DNA from: HGM13862 sp031553915
GTDB taxonomy: Bacteria; Bacillota; Dehalobacteriia; UBA4068
Length of the DNA: 64,000 nt
Reading direction: 5' to 3'
Assembly: GCA_031553915.1 (NCBI GenBank)
Contig: JAVBKT010000003.1
Coordinates: 62,001-126,000, forward strand
Shown here one piece after another: positions 52,212 to 60,015 of the stretch; positions within the stretch are counted from its first letter, which is position 1, and every line of letters begins with the position of its first letter. The position numbers and the translations under genes are program-made. Below the pieces are notes generated by a model, which ran no database searches, was not told the origin of the DNA, and was given only the letters and a program-made list of their open reading frames with translations.

Positions 52212-53375
52212 CTATTTTTCTTGAGCGGCTATCTCCAGCAAAGCGCCTATTCTGGTATTAATCTGCCCGGTATCTGCCGTAGAAAAATCGGTTTCCAGAT
52301 AAAGATAGGGAATGCCCAGCTCGCGGCGGGCTAAATTCTTCACTCTATCCGCTTCGATGGCAAAAGTATGACAAGACTGCAAGACAATTTCAATTACCGC
52401 ATCAATTTTATACTCGGCAATCATTTCCCGAATTGCCGCAAAACGTCCGCTGTTGGGGCTCATCACCGAGCAATTGATACGCAAATATTTCTCCGCCAAG
52501 GCCAAATACACATCCTTATTTTTGTCTTCATCGACCAAATCAATTTGCGTTCTCGGGCCACAACAGCTGTCAAAAGCCACCACAGAGGCTCCCATCTCTT
52601 CCGCTGCTTTTACGACCTTATCAATAACGCCCATAAAAGGGCAACCGCTGATCATCAGACGCGGGCGGTTATCTTTTGTGCCCTCAATTTTTGCATAGGC
52701 AGCCAGCTGCTCCGCTACCTTGCTCTCCAGGGCATTGATGCTGTCTTCAATATCAAAAATATAATTGCTGGAATTAATCACAGTCGCGAGCTCATAGCCG
52801 GAAAGCGGGCAGGGGTCAAGCTTGCCGAGATCATAAAGACGCAAAACAGCCTGCCTTTGACGGTTGAGCTCAGCAATGGCCTGGCGGATAGCATCTTCGC
52901 TGATATGGCATTGTAATTGCTGCTGCAAAAAATCCTTGGCGCGCACCATCTCATCTCGCCAAAGGGCAAGCGCGCCCGGAGCTTCCCGACCTGGCGGCAG
53001 CTGCATCACATGCACTGGTTTGAGTTCGTTCATCAGCTCATACATTTTTTTCTTGCCATCGCAGGTGGTCTCAGCCAAAATAGCGTCCGCAAAATAGAAA
53101 TACGGGCATTTACCAGATAAGGCCAGGCCATAGCTGGATTTGATTAAAGGGCAGAGGTTTTTGGGCAGCCGTTTTTCCGCGTCGCTGATGCCTTCCTCGG
53201 AGCAGCCGCAAAGCCCGACAGGCACAGCTCCGGCGGCCCGGATCAGCTCCAGCGGCGTATAGGAACAAAAAGTGCCTACCACCTTTTTTCCCTGCTCCTT
53301 GAGGTTGCATATCCGGATAAACCCTTCGCGCCTCATATCATCATAGGTGGCAAAGTTGTCTGGTAATTGCAGCAA
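52212..53375 (-). CDS. Double-cubane-cluster anaerobic reductase (HgdB/YjiM-like)
   Basis: 387 residues. The open frame begins with TTG at 53375, seven bases after GGGAGGG, and there is no closer ATG. This is the HgdB-like fold in a homodimeric form holding a double-cubane [8Fe-9S] cluster. Cysteines are seen in VVGTFCSYTPLELIRAAGAV, LCGCSEEG, NLCPLIKSSYG, KCPYFYFADAI, ETTCDGKKKMYEL, ISGCPFMG, SCCGPRTQI and VLQSCHTFA. Known members accept low-potential electrons from an ATP-driven activase and reduce small substrates such as acetylene in vitro; the natural substrate is unknown. The matching activase-type gene is at 31942. Confidence 0.88.
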   Translation of the reverse strand: MLQLPDNFATYDDMRREGFIRICNLKEQGKKVVGTFCSYTPLELIRAAGAVPVGLCGCSEEGISDAEKRLPKNLCPLIKSSYGLALSGKCPYFYFADAILAETTCDGKKKMYELMNELKPVHVMQLPPGREAPGALALWRDEMVRAKDFLQQQLQCHISEDAIRQAIAELNRQRQAVLRLYDLGKLDPCPLSGYELATVINSSNYIFDIEDSINALESKVAEQLAAYAKIEGTKDNRPRLMISGCPFMGVIDKVVKAAEEMGASVVAFDSCCGPRTQIDLVDEDKNKDVYLALAEKYLRINCSVMSPNSGRFAAIREMIAEYKIDAVIEIVLQSCHTFAIEADRVKNLARRELGIPYLYLETDFSTADTGQINTRIGALLEIAAQEK

Positions 53376-53551
53376 TAGCAGCCCTCCCTACCCATGCTAA
53401 TCTCAGCAAAAAATGAGCTATTATATTAATATTAGCGACAGCAGCTGATATGCATATTTACTGCAAAAAAATGCTTGCTGTTTTGTCCCGTTTCTTCTGT
53501 TTTTTTATTAGGCAATTGATAGTCATATTGCAGCGCATCAGCCAATTATAC

Positions 53552-53622
53552 TTGACTTTTTATAAAATATATATTATATTATTTTTAGAATATTGTTATA
53601 AAAAAATATTCTAAAAATAATA
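53552..53622 (+). promoter_or_regulatory. Promoter with 18-bp palindrome ahead of the molybdenum genes
   Basis: TTGACT (53552-53557), 17-bp spacer, TATATT (53575-53580). An inverted repeat with 18-bp arms (53577-53594 and 53605-53622, 10-nt loop; TTATTTTTAGAATATT and its complement) starts inside the -10 box and ends 20 bp before the first ATG. It could be a repressor operator or an RNA hairpin in the leader. The rest of 53376-53551 is AT-rich with nothing recognised. Confidence 0.6.
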
Positions 53623-53642
53623 ACTATAACAGAGGATTGTTT

Positions 53643-54668
53643 ATGAAAGAAATCCGTACCGAGGATGCCATCGGTCAGGTATTATGTCATGATATAACCC
53701 AAATCATCAAAGGAGAAATCAAAGACGCCCGCTTCTGCAAAGGTCATGTGGTGCAGGCAGAGGATATTCCGGTACTGCTCTCTTTGGGCAAGGAGCATCT
53801 TTATGTTTGGGAAAGAAATACTGACTGCCTACATGAAAACGAGGCGGCGGAGATTCTTTACCGTCTCACCGCCGGCGAGCATATGAGTCCCACTGCTGTC
53901 AAAGAAGGCAAGATTGAAGTGGTGGCGGAAATAGAGGGACTGCTCACTATTGATATTGATAAACTGCGGGCCATTAACACTCTCGGACAAATGATGATTG
54001 CTACCCGCGCTCACGCCTTTCCGGTTAAAAAAGGCGACCACCTGGCAGGAACGAGGATTATTCCTTTGGTGATTGAGCAGGAACAAATGTCCACGGCTGA
54101 ACAAATAGGCGGCGGAGAGCCAATCCTTGCTCTCCACCCCTTTAGCGCCAAAAAAGCAGGCATTATCACCACCGGCAGCGAGGTCTATCATGGCCGCATC
54201 AAGGATACTTTTACCCCGGTAATCGTCGATAAACTGGCTGAATATGGCTCAGAGGTGATTGATCACGTTTTGCTGCCTGACGACCATCAGGCTATCACCG
54301 CAACTATTCAGAAGATGATAGCGACTGGCGCGGAAATTGTGCTTATCACCGGCGGCATGAGCGTTGACCCGGATGACAAGACTCCCTTGGCAATCAAAAA
54401 TACCGGCGCTGATATTGTTTCCTATGGCGCACCTGTGCTGCCCGGCGCCATGTTCATGCTGGCCTACACCGCAAGCGGCATCCCGATTATGGGCTTGCCC
54501 GGCTGTGTGATGTATGCTAAGCGTACTATTTTTGATTTGGTCCTGCCGCGGGTTTTGGCTGGGCGAAAAGTTACTGCAGCAGAACTGGCTGGCTTGGGCC
54601 ATGGCGGGCTATGTCTTGGCTGTGAGCCATGCACTTTCCCCAATTGCGGCTTTGGCAAAGGTGTTTAA
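53643..54668 (+). CDS. Molybdopterin-binding protein (MoeA/MoaB-like)
   Basis: 341 residues. Start at 53643 follows AGAGG at seven bases; TTG at 53637 is less likely. The C-terminal half is the MoCF_biosynth domain: AGIITTGSEVYHGRIKDTFT, LLPDDHQAITATIQKMIATG and VLITGGMSVDPDDKTPLAIK, with GAPVLPGAMFMLAY. The N-terminal half is not a full MoeA domain set, and the C-terminus adds a Cys cluster (CLGCEPCTFPNCGFGKG). It probably binds the pterin during metal insertion or delivery. It opens the molybdenum block, 46 bp before modA. Confidence 0.85.
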   Translation: MKEIRTEDAIGQVLCHDITQIIKGEIKDARFCKGHVVQAEDIPVLLSLGKEHLYVWERNTDCLHENEAAEILYRLTAGEHMSPTAVKEGKIEVVAEIEGLLTIDIDKLRAINTLGQMMIATRAHAFPVKKGDHLAGTRIIPLVIEQEQMSTAEQIGGGEPILALHPFSAKKAGIITTGSEVYHGRIKDTFTPVIVDKLAEYGSEVIDHVLLPDDHQAITATIQKMIATGAEIVLITGGMSVDPDDKTPLAIKNTGADIVSYGAPVLPGAMFMLAYTASGIPIMGLPGCVMYAKRTIFDLVLPRVLAGRKVTAAELAGLGHGGLCLGCEPCTFPNCGFGKGV

Positions 54669-54714
54669 CCGTGCAAACGGCTGACATAAAACTATAATAA
54701 AAGGGTGGAAAAAA

Positions 54715-55536
54715 ATGAAAAAGAAACTGCTATTTTTAGTAATTGCTCTTCTCGCTTTATCTCTATGTTTGGTAGCCTGCAATACTGAAGACCCTGCTGA
54801 CAACACCGGGGACGATGTTGTTGCCAATGAACCGGTAACTATCCTGGTAGCCGCTGCTGCCAGCTTGGAAAACGCTTATGTTGAAGAACTGATCCCCATG
54901 TTCCAGGAAAAGTATGACTACATCACCGTAAACGGCACCTATGATAGCTCCGGCAAACTGCAAACTCAAATCGAAGAAGGCTTGCAAGCTGATGTCTTTA
55001 TGTCTGCTGCCACCAAACAAATGACCGCTTTGGTTGACGGCGGCTTTGTTAATACTGATAGCGTAGTAGATCTGCTGGAAAATCAGATCGTTCTCATCGT
55101 TCCCATTAGCTCTGATGTCGAGGCTGCGGAATTCGCTGACATTATGAATTATACTACTATTGCTATCGGCGAGCCGGCATCTGTACCTGCCGGCCAGTAT
55201 GCTGAGGAAGCATTGACCAGCCTTGGCCTGTATGACCAGATGATTGCAGAAAAAACCGTTAGCCTTGGCACCAATGTCACTGAGGTTTTGAACTGGGTTG
55301 CTGAAGGCAGCGCTGATGCTGGTATCGTTTATGCCACTGACGCTGCCTCCCGCGCTGACGCTGTTAAAATCATCGCTATTGCTCCTGCTGACAGCCTGGC
55401 TGCCCCGGTTATCTATCCTGTTGCTCTGACAGCAAACTCTGCTAATGCAGAAGCTGCACAGCTTTTCGTCGAGTTCTTGCAGAGCCCTGAAGCAATTGCA
55501 GTATTCGAAGCCTATGGCTTTATCTCCAATCTGTAA
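54715..55536 (+). CDS. modA: Molybdate ABC importer, binding lipoprotein
   Basis: 273 residues. The signal ends in the lipobox SLCLVAC, so the mature protein is anchored to the outer face of the membrane. The fold markers are VTILVAAAASLENAYVEELI, YDSSGKLQTQIEEGLQADVF, MSAATKQMTALVDGGFVN and the ligand region IAIGEPASVPAGQYAEEALT, all ModA-like. Ser residues that hold the oxyanion (in AAASL and DSSGK) are present. Molybdate or tungstate cannot be separated by sequence. The permease and ATPase genes lie 700 bp downstream behind an inserted palindromic element, so modA is split from modBC. Confidence 0.93.
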   Translation: MKKKLLFLVIALLALSLCLVACNTEDPADNTGDDVVANEPVTILVAAAASLENAYVEELIPMFQEKYDYITVNGTYDSSGKLQTQIEEGLQADVFMSAATKQMTALVDGGFVNTDSVVDLLENQIVLIVPISSDVEAAEFADIMNYTTIAIGEPASVPAGQYAEEALTSLGLYDQMIAEKTVSLGTNVTEVLNWVAEGSADAGIVYATDAASRADAVKIIAIAPADSLAAPVIYPVALTANSANAEAAQLFVEFLQSPEAIAVFEAYGFISNL

Positions 55537-55632
55537 TCTCTTTATGACTTGCAGAATTAAGGCTAAAGGGCAACCCTAGCCATTAGGGATGCACTCATGT
55601 GCCCCGGACGGCGGATGGTCGATCTGGAGCTT

Positions 55633-55688
55633 CGACCTACCTGGCCTTTGCTCCGCAAAGTCGCAGGTAATGCACTAGCTTCGCGTCG
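55633..55688 (+). repeat. 56-bp hairpin unit, insertion 1 in copy A
   Basis: Begins CGACCTACCTGGCCTTTGCT and ends GCGTCG, so CGAC/GTCG flank it; inside, TACCTG/CAGGTA and CTTTG/CAAAG pair around CTCCG. In copy B this unit is absent at this place: GAGCTTCGTTATCG is uninterrupted, so the unit interrupts an otherwise matching sequence. Confidence 0.8.
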
Positions 55689-55721
55689 TTATCGCGCCTC
55701 AGCAGGCAGGCAGCCTGCCTT

Positions 55722-55777
55722 CGACCTAGCTGGCCTTTGCTCCGCAAAGACACAGGTAATGCACTAGCTACGCGTCG
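55722..55777 (+). repeat. 56-bp hairpin unit, ancestral position in copy A
   Basis: Same unit as at 55633 (CTAGCTGG and ACACAGG differ), followed by TCGCTCTGCCTGG. Copy B has its unit at the equivalent place (60871-60926). Confidence 0.8.
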
Positions 55778-56011
55778 TCGCTCTGCCTGGCTCAGCCCGA
55801 CCATCCCTCCGTCGGGGTGTTAGCAGTTTTGACTGGAAAACAGTGAGACCTAGCTGCCTTTTGCCTACGGCAAAATCTCAGCTATGCATTAAGTTAAAAC
55901 TCAAGATGAAACATCTTAGTTTTAACTAAACAAATCCTGGTGAAAACATTGCTTTTCGTAGTTTAGATCTACGGGAAGCAATGTTTTTATCGGGAGATGC
56001 CAGCGTTTTCC

Positions 56012-56068
56012 CGAACCTACCTGGCCTTTGCTCCGCAAAGTCACAGGTAATGCACTAGTTTCGCGTCG
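56012..56068 (+). repeat. 57-bp hairpin unit, insertion 3 in copy A
   Basis: Starts CGAACCTACCTGGCCTTTGC and ends GCGTCG. In copy B the same spot reads GTTTTCCCGCCAAAACCGC without interruption, so this unit appears to have been inserted at CCG and left CG on both sides. Confidence 0.8.
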
Positions 56069-56113
56069 CAAAACCGCATGGGGTTCGTATCTCTAATGGC
56101 TAGCCTTGAGCGC

Positions 56114-56154
56114 TAAGCCGTTCCCTATGCCATAATGCGGGAACGGCTTATTTT
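56114..56154 (+). terminator. Terminator-like hairpin before modB
   Basis: TAAGCCGTTCCC and GGGAACGGCTTA pair across a 13-nt loop, followed by TTTT. It lies after element copy A and would end transcription coming from modA. Confidence 0.75.
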
Positions 56155-56166
56155 ATCTATCAGCTC

Positions 56167-56196
56167 TCGACAAAAGATAGTTAGACAAGCTATAAT
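56167..56196 (+). promoter_or_regulatory. Promoter of the modBC-moa operon
   Basis: TCGACA (56167-56172), 18-bp spacer, TATAAT (56191-56196), 45 bp before modB. The -35 box is weak. Confidence 0.6.
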
Positions 56197-56241
56197 AAAG
56201 ATACTATGGACATAATTCGTCCATCTCGACTGGGGAGAAAT

Positions 56242-56928
56242 ATGGATTATTCACCTATCTGGATATCACTCAAAACCGCTTCTGTTTCCATCATTGTCAC
56301 CTTTTTTCTGGGACTCCTGGCTGCCAGAGGCGTAGTGAAGCTGCGCAATGAAAAAATCAAGATGATCTTGGACGGCATCCTCACCCTGCCGATGGTGCTG
56401 CCGCCAACAGTAGCAGGCTTTTTCCTGCTCTATATCTTTGGCGTTCAAAGGCCCCTCGGCATCTTTTTCATCGAGGTGTTCAGTTTCAAAATTGCCTTTT
56501 CCTGGGCTGCGACTGTGCTGGCGGCGGCGGTCATCTCTTTTCCTTTGATGTACCGCTCTGCCCGGGGCGCCTTTGAGCAGGTGGATCAGAATCTGATCTA
56601 TGCCGCGCGCACCCTGGGCATGCCAGAGGGCAAAATCTTTTGGAAGATCATTATGCCGATGGCCTTGCCCGGCGTGGCAGCAGGCGGGGTTTTGGCCTTT
56701 GCCCGGGGGTTGGGCGAATTTGGCGCCACCGCCATGATAGCCGGCAATATTGCCGGGCAAACGCGTACCCTGCCTTTAGCGGTATATTCGGCAGTGGCTG
56801 GCGGCAATATGGATTTGGCCTATGATTATGTGAAGATATTATTGCTCATCTCCTTCTTGGTGATTGTCAGCATGAATTGGTTTACCTTCCGCGGCCGCAA
56901 ATTTTTGAGCAAGGAGGCCAAAAGATGA
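56242..56928 (+). CDS. modB: Molybdate ABC importer, permease
   Basis: 228 residues with about five to six membrane segments. Start at 56242 follows GGGGAGA. Typical ModB/CysW motifs: SPIWISLKTASVSIIVTFFL at the start, PMVLPPTVAGFFLLYIFG, and the ATPase-docking EAA loop ARTLGMPEGKIFWKIIMPMA followed by ARGLGEFGATAMIAGNIAG. It overlaps modC by 4 bp (ATGA), so both are translated from one message, behind their own promoter. Confidence 0.93.
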   Translation: MDYSPIWISLKTASVSIIVTFFLGLLAARGVVKLRNEKIKMILDGILTLPMVLPPTVAGFFLLYIFGVQRPLGIFFIEVFSFKIAFSWAATVLAAAVISFPLMYRSARGAFEQVDQNLIYAARTLGMPEGKIFWKIIMPMALPGVAAGGVLAFARGLGEFGATAMIAGNIAGQTRTLPLAVYSAVAGGNMDLAYDYVKILLLISFLVIVSMNWFTFRGRKFLSKEAKR

Positions 56929-57998
56929 GCTTATGCGTAGATATTGAGCGTATTTTTCGCGGCTTTCACCTTAATGTGGCCTTCGCGCAAAAGGACGAAA
57001 TCCTTGGCCTGCTCGGCGCATCCGGCAGCGGCAAAAGCATGACTCTCAAATGTATTGCCGGGATTGAAACGCCCAATCGGGGCAAAATAGTTTTAAACGG
57101 ACGCACGCTTTTTGACTCCACAGCGAAAATTAATCTCAAGCCGCAGGAACGCCGGGTTGGTTATCTCTTCCAAAGCTATGCCCTCTTCCCCAATATGACT
57201 GTGGCCGACAATATTGGCTGCGCTCTCACTGGCAACCCTGACAAAGAAGAAATAATCGCCAAAATGATTGACCGCTTTCAGCTAAGCGGCTTAGAGAAGC
57301 GTTATCCCGCCCAGATTTCCGGCGGACAGCAGCAGCGGGTAGCTTTGGCGCGCAGCCTTGCCTATGAACCGGAAATGCTGCTTTTGGACGAGCCTTTTTC
57401 TGCCTTGGACGCCTATTTGAAAGAGCAGCTGCAAGAAGAATTTCTGGAGCTGCTGGCTGACTATTCCGGTGATGTCATTATGGTCACCCATAGCCGCGAC
57501 GAAGTATACCGCATCTGCGAGCAAGTGATGATTGTCGAAAACGGCAGCATCATTATGAGCGGCGCTACCAAAGAGATTTTTAATAACCCGCAAACGCTCT
57601 CCGCGGCCAAAATTACCGGCTGCAAAAACTTTTCCCGCGCTCTGCAAGTTGACAAAAACAGGGTAAAAGCGGTAGACTGGGATTTGATACTGACAGTTAG
57701 CGAGCCTATTCCCGCAGACCTTAGCCATATTGGCATCCGTGCGCATGATTTTAAGCCCGCTGCCAATGAAAACGGCCTTAATTGCTTTGCTATTGATATC
57801 CTCAATCAAACTGAAAGCCCCTTTGAGATTAATATTATCTTTTCTACCAATAAGGATCACAGCCAACGCCAGCGTATTTGGTGGCAATATAGCAAGGAAA
57901 ACGCGCCGCAGCAACCATACCCGTATTTAAGCATAGCGCCGGAGAAAATACTGCTGCTCAGCTCGGCGGATAAAAGCCAAGTGGATTCGGATAATTAA
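56925..57998 (+). CDS. modC: Molybdate ABC importer, ATP-binding subunit
   Basis: 357 residues. Start at 56925 follows GGAGG and overlaps the modB stop. Walker A GASGSGKSMTLKCIAG, Q-loop GYLFQSYALFPNM, signature ISGGQQQRVALARSL, Walker B MLLLDEPFSALDA and the H-loop VTHSRDEVYRI are intact. The C-terminal ~110 residues (from about 250) form a TOBE-type domain that in ModC senses molybdate and can slow transport. Cytoplasmic, energising ModA-ModB. moaC follows 10 bp later. Confidence 0.93.
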   Translation: MSLCVDIERIFRGFHLNVAFAQKDEILGLLGASGSGKSMTLKCIAGIETPNRGKIVLNGRTLFDSTAKINLKPQERRVGYLFQSYALFPNMTVADNIGCALTGNPDKEEIIAKMIDRFQLSGLEKRYPAQISGGQQQRVALARSLAYEPEMLLLDEPFSALDAYLKEQLQEEFLELLADYSGDVIMVTHSRDEVYRICEQVMIVENGSIIMSGATKEIFNNPQTLSAAKITGCKNFSRALQVDKNRVKAVDWDLILTVSEPIPADLSHIGIRAHDFKPAANENGLNCFAIDILNQTESPFEINIIFSTNKDHSQRQRIWWQYSKENAPQQPYPYLSIAPEKILLLSSADKSQVDSDN

Positions 57999-58008
57999 GG
58001 AGCATATT

Positions 58009-58515
58009 ATGAGTGAAAAAAATCTCAATCATATAGACAGCAATGGCAATGCAGTGATGGTTGATGTCTCTGCCAAAGATATTACAACCAGAACAGCTGT
58101 TGCCAAGGGTAGGATTAAGATGCAGCCTGCGACCTTTGCCGTCATCAAAGACGGACAAGCCAAAAAAGGTGATGTTTTGGCAGTGGCGCAAATTGCCGGC
58201 ATCATGGCCAGCAAAAAAACCAGCGAACTTATCCCTCTTTGCCATCCTCTCTCTATGAGTAAAGCAACGGTAGAGTTTAATTTATTGCCGCAAACAGCTG
58301 AGATCGAGGTGATTTGCAGCGTAAAGACAGACGGTAAAACAGGGGTGGAAATGGAAGCCTTAACCGGAGCCACAGTGGCATTATTGACTATTTATGATAT
58401 GTGTAAAGCAATAGACCGGGCGATGACTATTAACGAAGTTTGCCTTTGGCAAAAGCAGGGCGGCAAAAGCGGCGACTACTTGCGCGGGGAAAATGAAGGT
58501 CTGGACAAAGAATAG
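58009..58515 (+). CDS. moaC: Cyclic pyranopterin monophosphate synthase accessory protein
   Basis: 168 residues. MoaC converts the MoaA product to cyclic pyranopterin monophosphate, the second half of the first step of molybdenum cofactor synthesis. Seen: MVDVSAKDITTRTAVAKGRI, MASKKTSELIPLCHPLSMSK, VKTDGKTGVEMEALTGATVA and LLTIYDMCKAIDRAM, with the family's catalytic Lys, His and Asp in place. GGAG precedes the ATG. It lies directly after modC and 42 bp before moaA, in the order expected for a molybdenum operon. Confidence 0.96.
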   Translation: MSEKNLNHIDSNGNAVMVDVSAKDITTRTAVAKGRIKMQPATFAVIKDGQAKKGDVLAVAQIAGIMASKKTSELIPLCHPLSMSKATVEFNLLPQTAEIEVICSVKTDGKTGVEMEALTGATVALLTIYDMCKAIDRAMTINEVCLWQKQGGKSGDYLRGENEGLDKE

Positions 58516-58557
58516 CCGAAAAAATAATCAAAAATCACAGAACAATAAGGAATAATC

Positions 58558-59529
58558 ATGAAGGATGCTTGCGGACGAACAATTAATTATCTGCGCGTTT
58601 CAGTTACAGACCGCTGTAATTTGCGCTGCTGCTACTGCATGCCCTGCCAGGGGATTGCTTCTATTCCGCATGACCAAGTGCTTAGCCTGGAAGAAATCAA
58701 GCGTATCTGTGCTATTATGGCCGCTCTTGGCATCAGCAAGATCAAAATTACCGGCGGCGAGCCGCTGGTGCGCAAAGGCGTAGTGGGCCTGATCGGCGAG
58801 ATCAAACAGCTGCCAAACATTGAACAGGTGACGCTCACTACCAATGCGCTCAGTTTAGCTCAACACCTGCCTGAGCTATGCCGCCACCATTTAGACGGCA
58901 TCAATATCAGCCTGGATACGCTGGATCAAGAGACCTATCAGCAGCTGACCCGCTGTGATGGCTTAGACGCTGCTCTGTCAGCACTGGACCAGGCTATTAC
59001 CTCTGGCATCCCTATCAAGATCAACTGCGTGCCAATCAAAGGCGTCAATGACAAAGAGCTGGTCAATATGGCCCGCTTTGCCCAAGAGAAGGTCACAGCA
59101 GTGCGTTTTATTGAGCTGATGCCCATGGGTCTGGCAGCAGGCTTTGAGGGTGTTGCTATGCAAACAATCAAAGCTGCCCTGGAGCAGGAGTTTGGCCCCC
59201 TGATCAGCAGCAATGTTCGCATCGGCAATGGGCCGGCCAAATATTATTCGATCAACCACTTTGCCGGAAAAATCGGCTTTATTGATGCTATTAGTCATTG
59301 TTTTTGCGATCAATGCAACCGACTGCGGCTGACTGCTGACGGCAAACTGAAGCTTTGTCTGGCGCAGGACGCTTATTTAGATATCAAAACCCCGCTGAGA
59401 GCAGGAGCGAATGACGCGGAATTGAGCAAATTGATTGCCGCTGCTATCAACAGCAAACCGCTGCATCATGATTTTGCCCTGCAACCAACCAAAACCGAAA
59501 AAAGCAATATGTTCAGTATTGGCGGATAA
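58558..59529 (+). CDS. moaA: GTP 3',8-cyclase
   Basis: 323 residues. A radical SAM enzyme that rearranges GTP as the first committed step of molybdenum cofactor synthesis. The SAM cluster motif is DRCNLRCCYCMP (CX3CX2C) close to the N-terminus; the second cluster, which binds GTP, is CFCDQCNRLRLTADGKLKLC near the C-terminus. KITGGEPLVRKG and the C-terminal Gly-Gly (MFSIGG) are the family's other landmarks and are intact. The enzyme needs MoaC, encoded just upstream. Oxygen-sensitive, in keeping with the anaerobic picture. Confidence 0.96.
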   Translation: MKDACGRTINYLRVSVTDRCNLRCCYCMPCQGIASIPHDQVLSLEEIKRICAIMAALGISKIKITGGEPLVRKGVVGLIGEIKQLPNIEQVTLTTNALSLAQHLPELCRHHLDGINISLDTLDQETYQQLTRCDGLDAALSALDQAITSGIPIKINCVPIKGVNDKELVNMARFAQEKVTAVRFIELMPMGLAAGFEGVAMQTIKAALEQEFGPLISSNVRIGNGPAKYYSINHFAGKIGFIDAISHCFCDQCNRLRLTADGKLKLCLAQDAYLDIKTPLRAGANDAELSKLIAAAINSKPLHHDFALQPTKTEKSNMFSIGG

Positions 59530-59556
59530 GGAGAAAGTGCGGATAAGGAGAGAGCC

Positions 59557-60015
59557 ATGCCAAAAGTACTTGCAGTTTGTTTAAGCGATATCAAAGGCAT
59601 TCAAAAGGATGACCGCAAAACAGCCACCTTTGTTGTGGAACATGGTTTGGCAGGCGACGCCCATGCCGGAGCCTGGCACCGCCAGGTCAGCCTGCTCTCG
59701 CATGATAAGGTTGAGGCCTTTCGCGCCAAGGGCGCGTCGGTTAATCATGGCGCTTTTGGTGAAAATCTGGTCGTTGCTGGGATAGATTTTGCCACTCTGC
59801 CGCTTGGCACCCGCTTTGTTTGCAATGATGTTGTGCTGGAGATGACGCAAATCGGCAAGGAATGTCACCAGCACTGCGCTATCTATCACCAGGTGGGCGA
59901 TTGCATCATGCCGCGCGAGGGTGTGTTCGCCAGGGTCATTCATGGCGGCACCATCACTGCCGGAGATGAAATCTCCATTATTGAGCAGGGAGAGGAGCAT
60001 CTTCATGAACAATAA
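59557..60015 (+). CDS. MOSC-domain protein
   Basis: 152 residues, a free-standing MOSC domain. Segments VVEHGLAGDAHAGAWHRQVS, HGAFGENLVVAGIDF and the conserved Cys region EMTQIGKECHQHCAIYHQVG are typical. MOSC domains occur in molybdenum cofactor sulfurases and related sulfur carriers and bind molybdopterin or carry a persulfide on Cys. In Clostridia a MOSC gene next to moaA/mog is usual. Overlaps the next gene by 11 bp. Confidence 0.9.
   Translation: MPKVLAVCLSDIKGIQKDDRKTATFVVEHGLAGDAHAGAWHRQVSLLSHDKVEAFRAKGASVNHGAFGENLVVAGIDFATLPLGTRFVCNDVVLEMTQIGKECHQHCAIYHQVGDCIMPREGVFARVIHGGTITAGDEISIIEQGEEHLHEQ

Larger units (their letters stand above)
55575..56104 (+). mobile_element. Palindromic MITE-like element, copy A (530 bp)
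   Basis: Ends are imperfect inverted repeats: CTAGCCATTAGGGATGC on the left and its partner CGTATCTCTAATGGCTAG on the right. Inside, GGATGGTCG pairs with CGACCATCC and a hairpin around AAACATTGCTTTTCGTAG pairs with CTACGGGAAGCAATGTTT. It has the same body as copy B at 60777 but carries three ~56-bp hairpin units (55633, 55722, 56012; copy B has only the equivalent of the second) and an additional ~90-bp insert (about 55847-55936) with a related hairpin and a second stem, AGTTAAAACT/AGTTTTAACT. No coding frame. It separates modA from modBC. Confidence 0.8.

Noticed and set aside
53400..53642. Molybdenum-cofactor riboswitch
   Set aside because: Only a simple AT-rich palindrome is seen; no multi-stem aptamer could be drawn.
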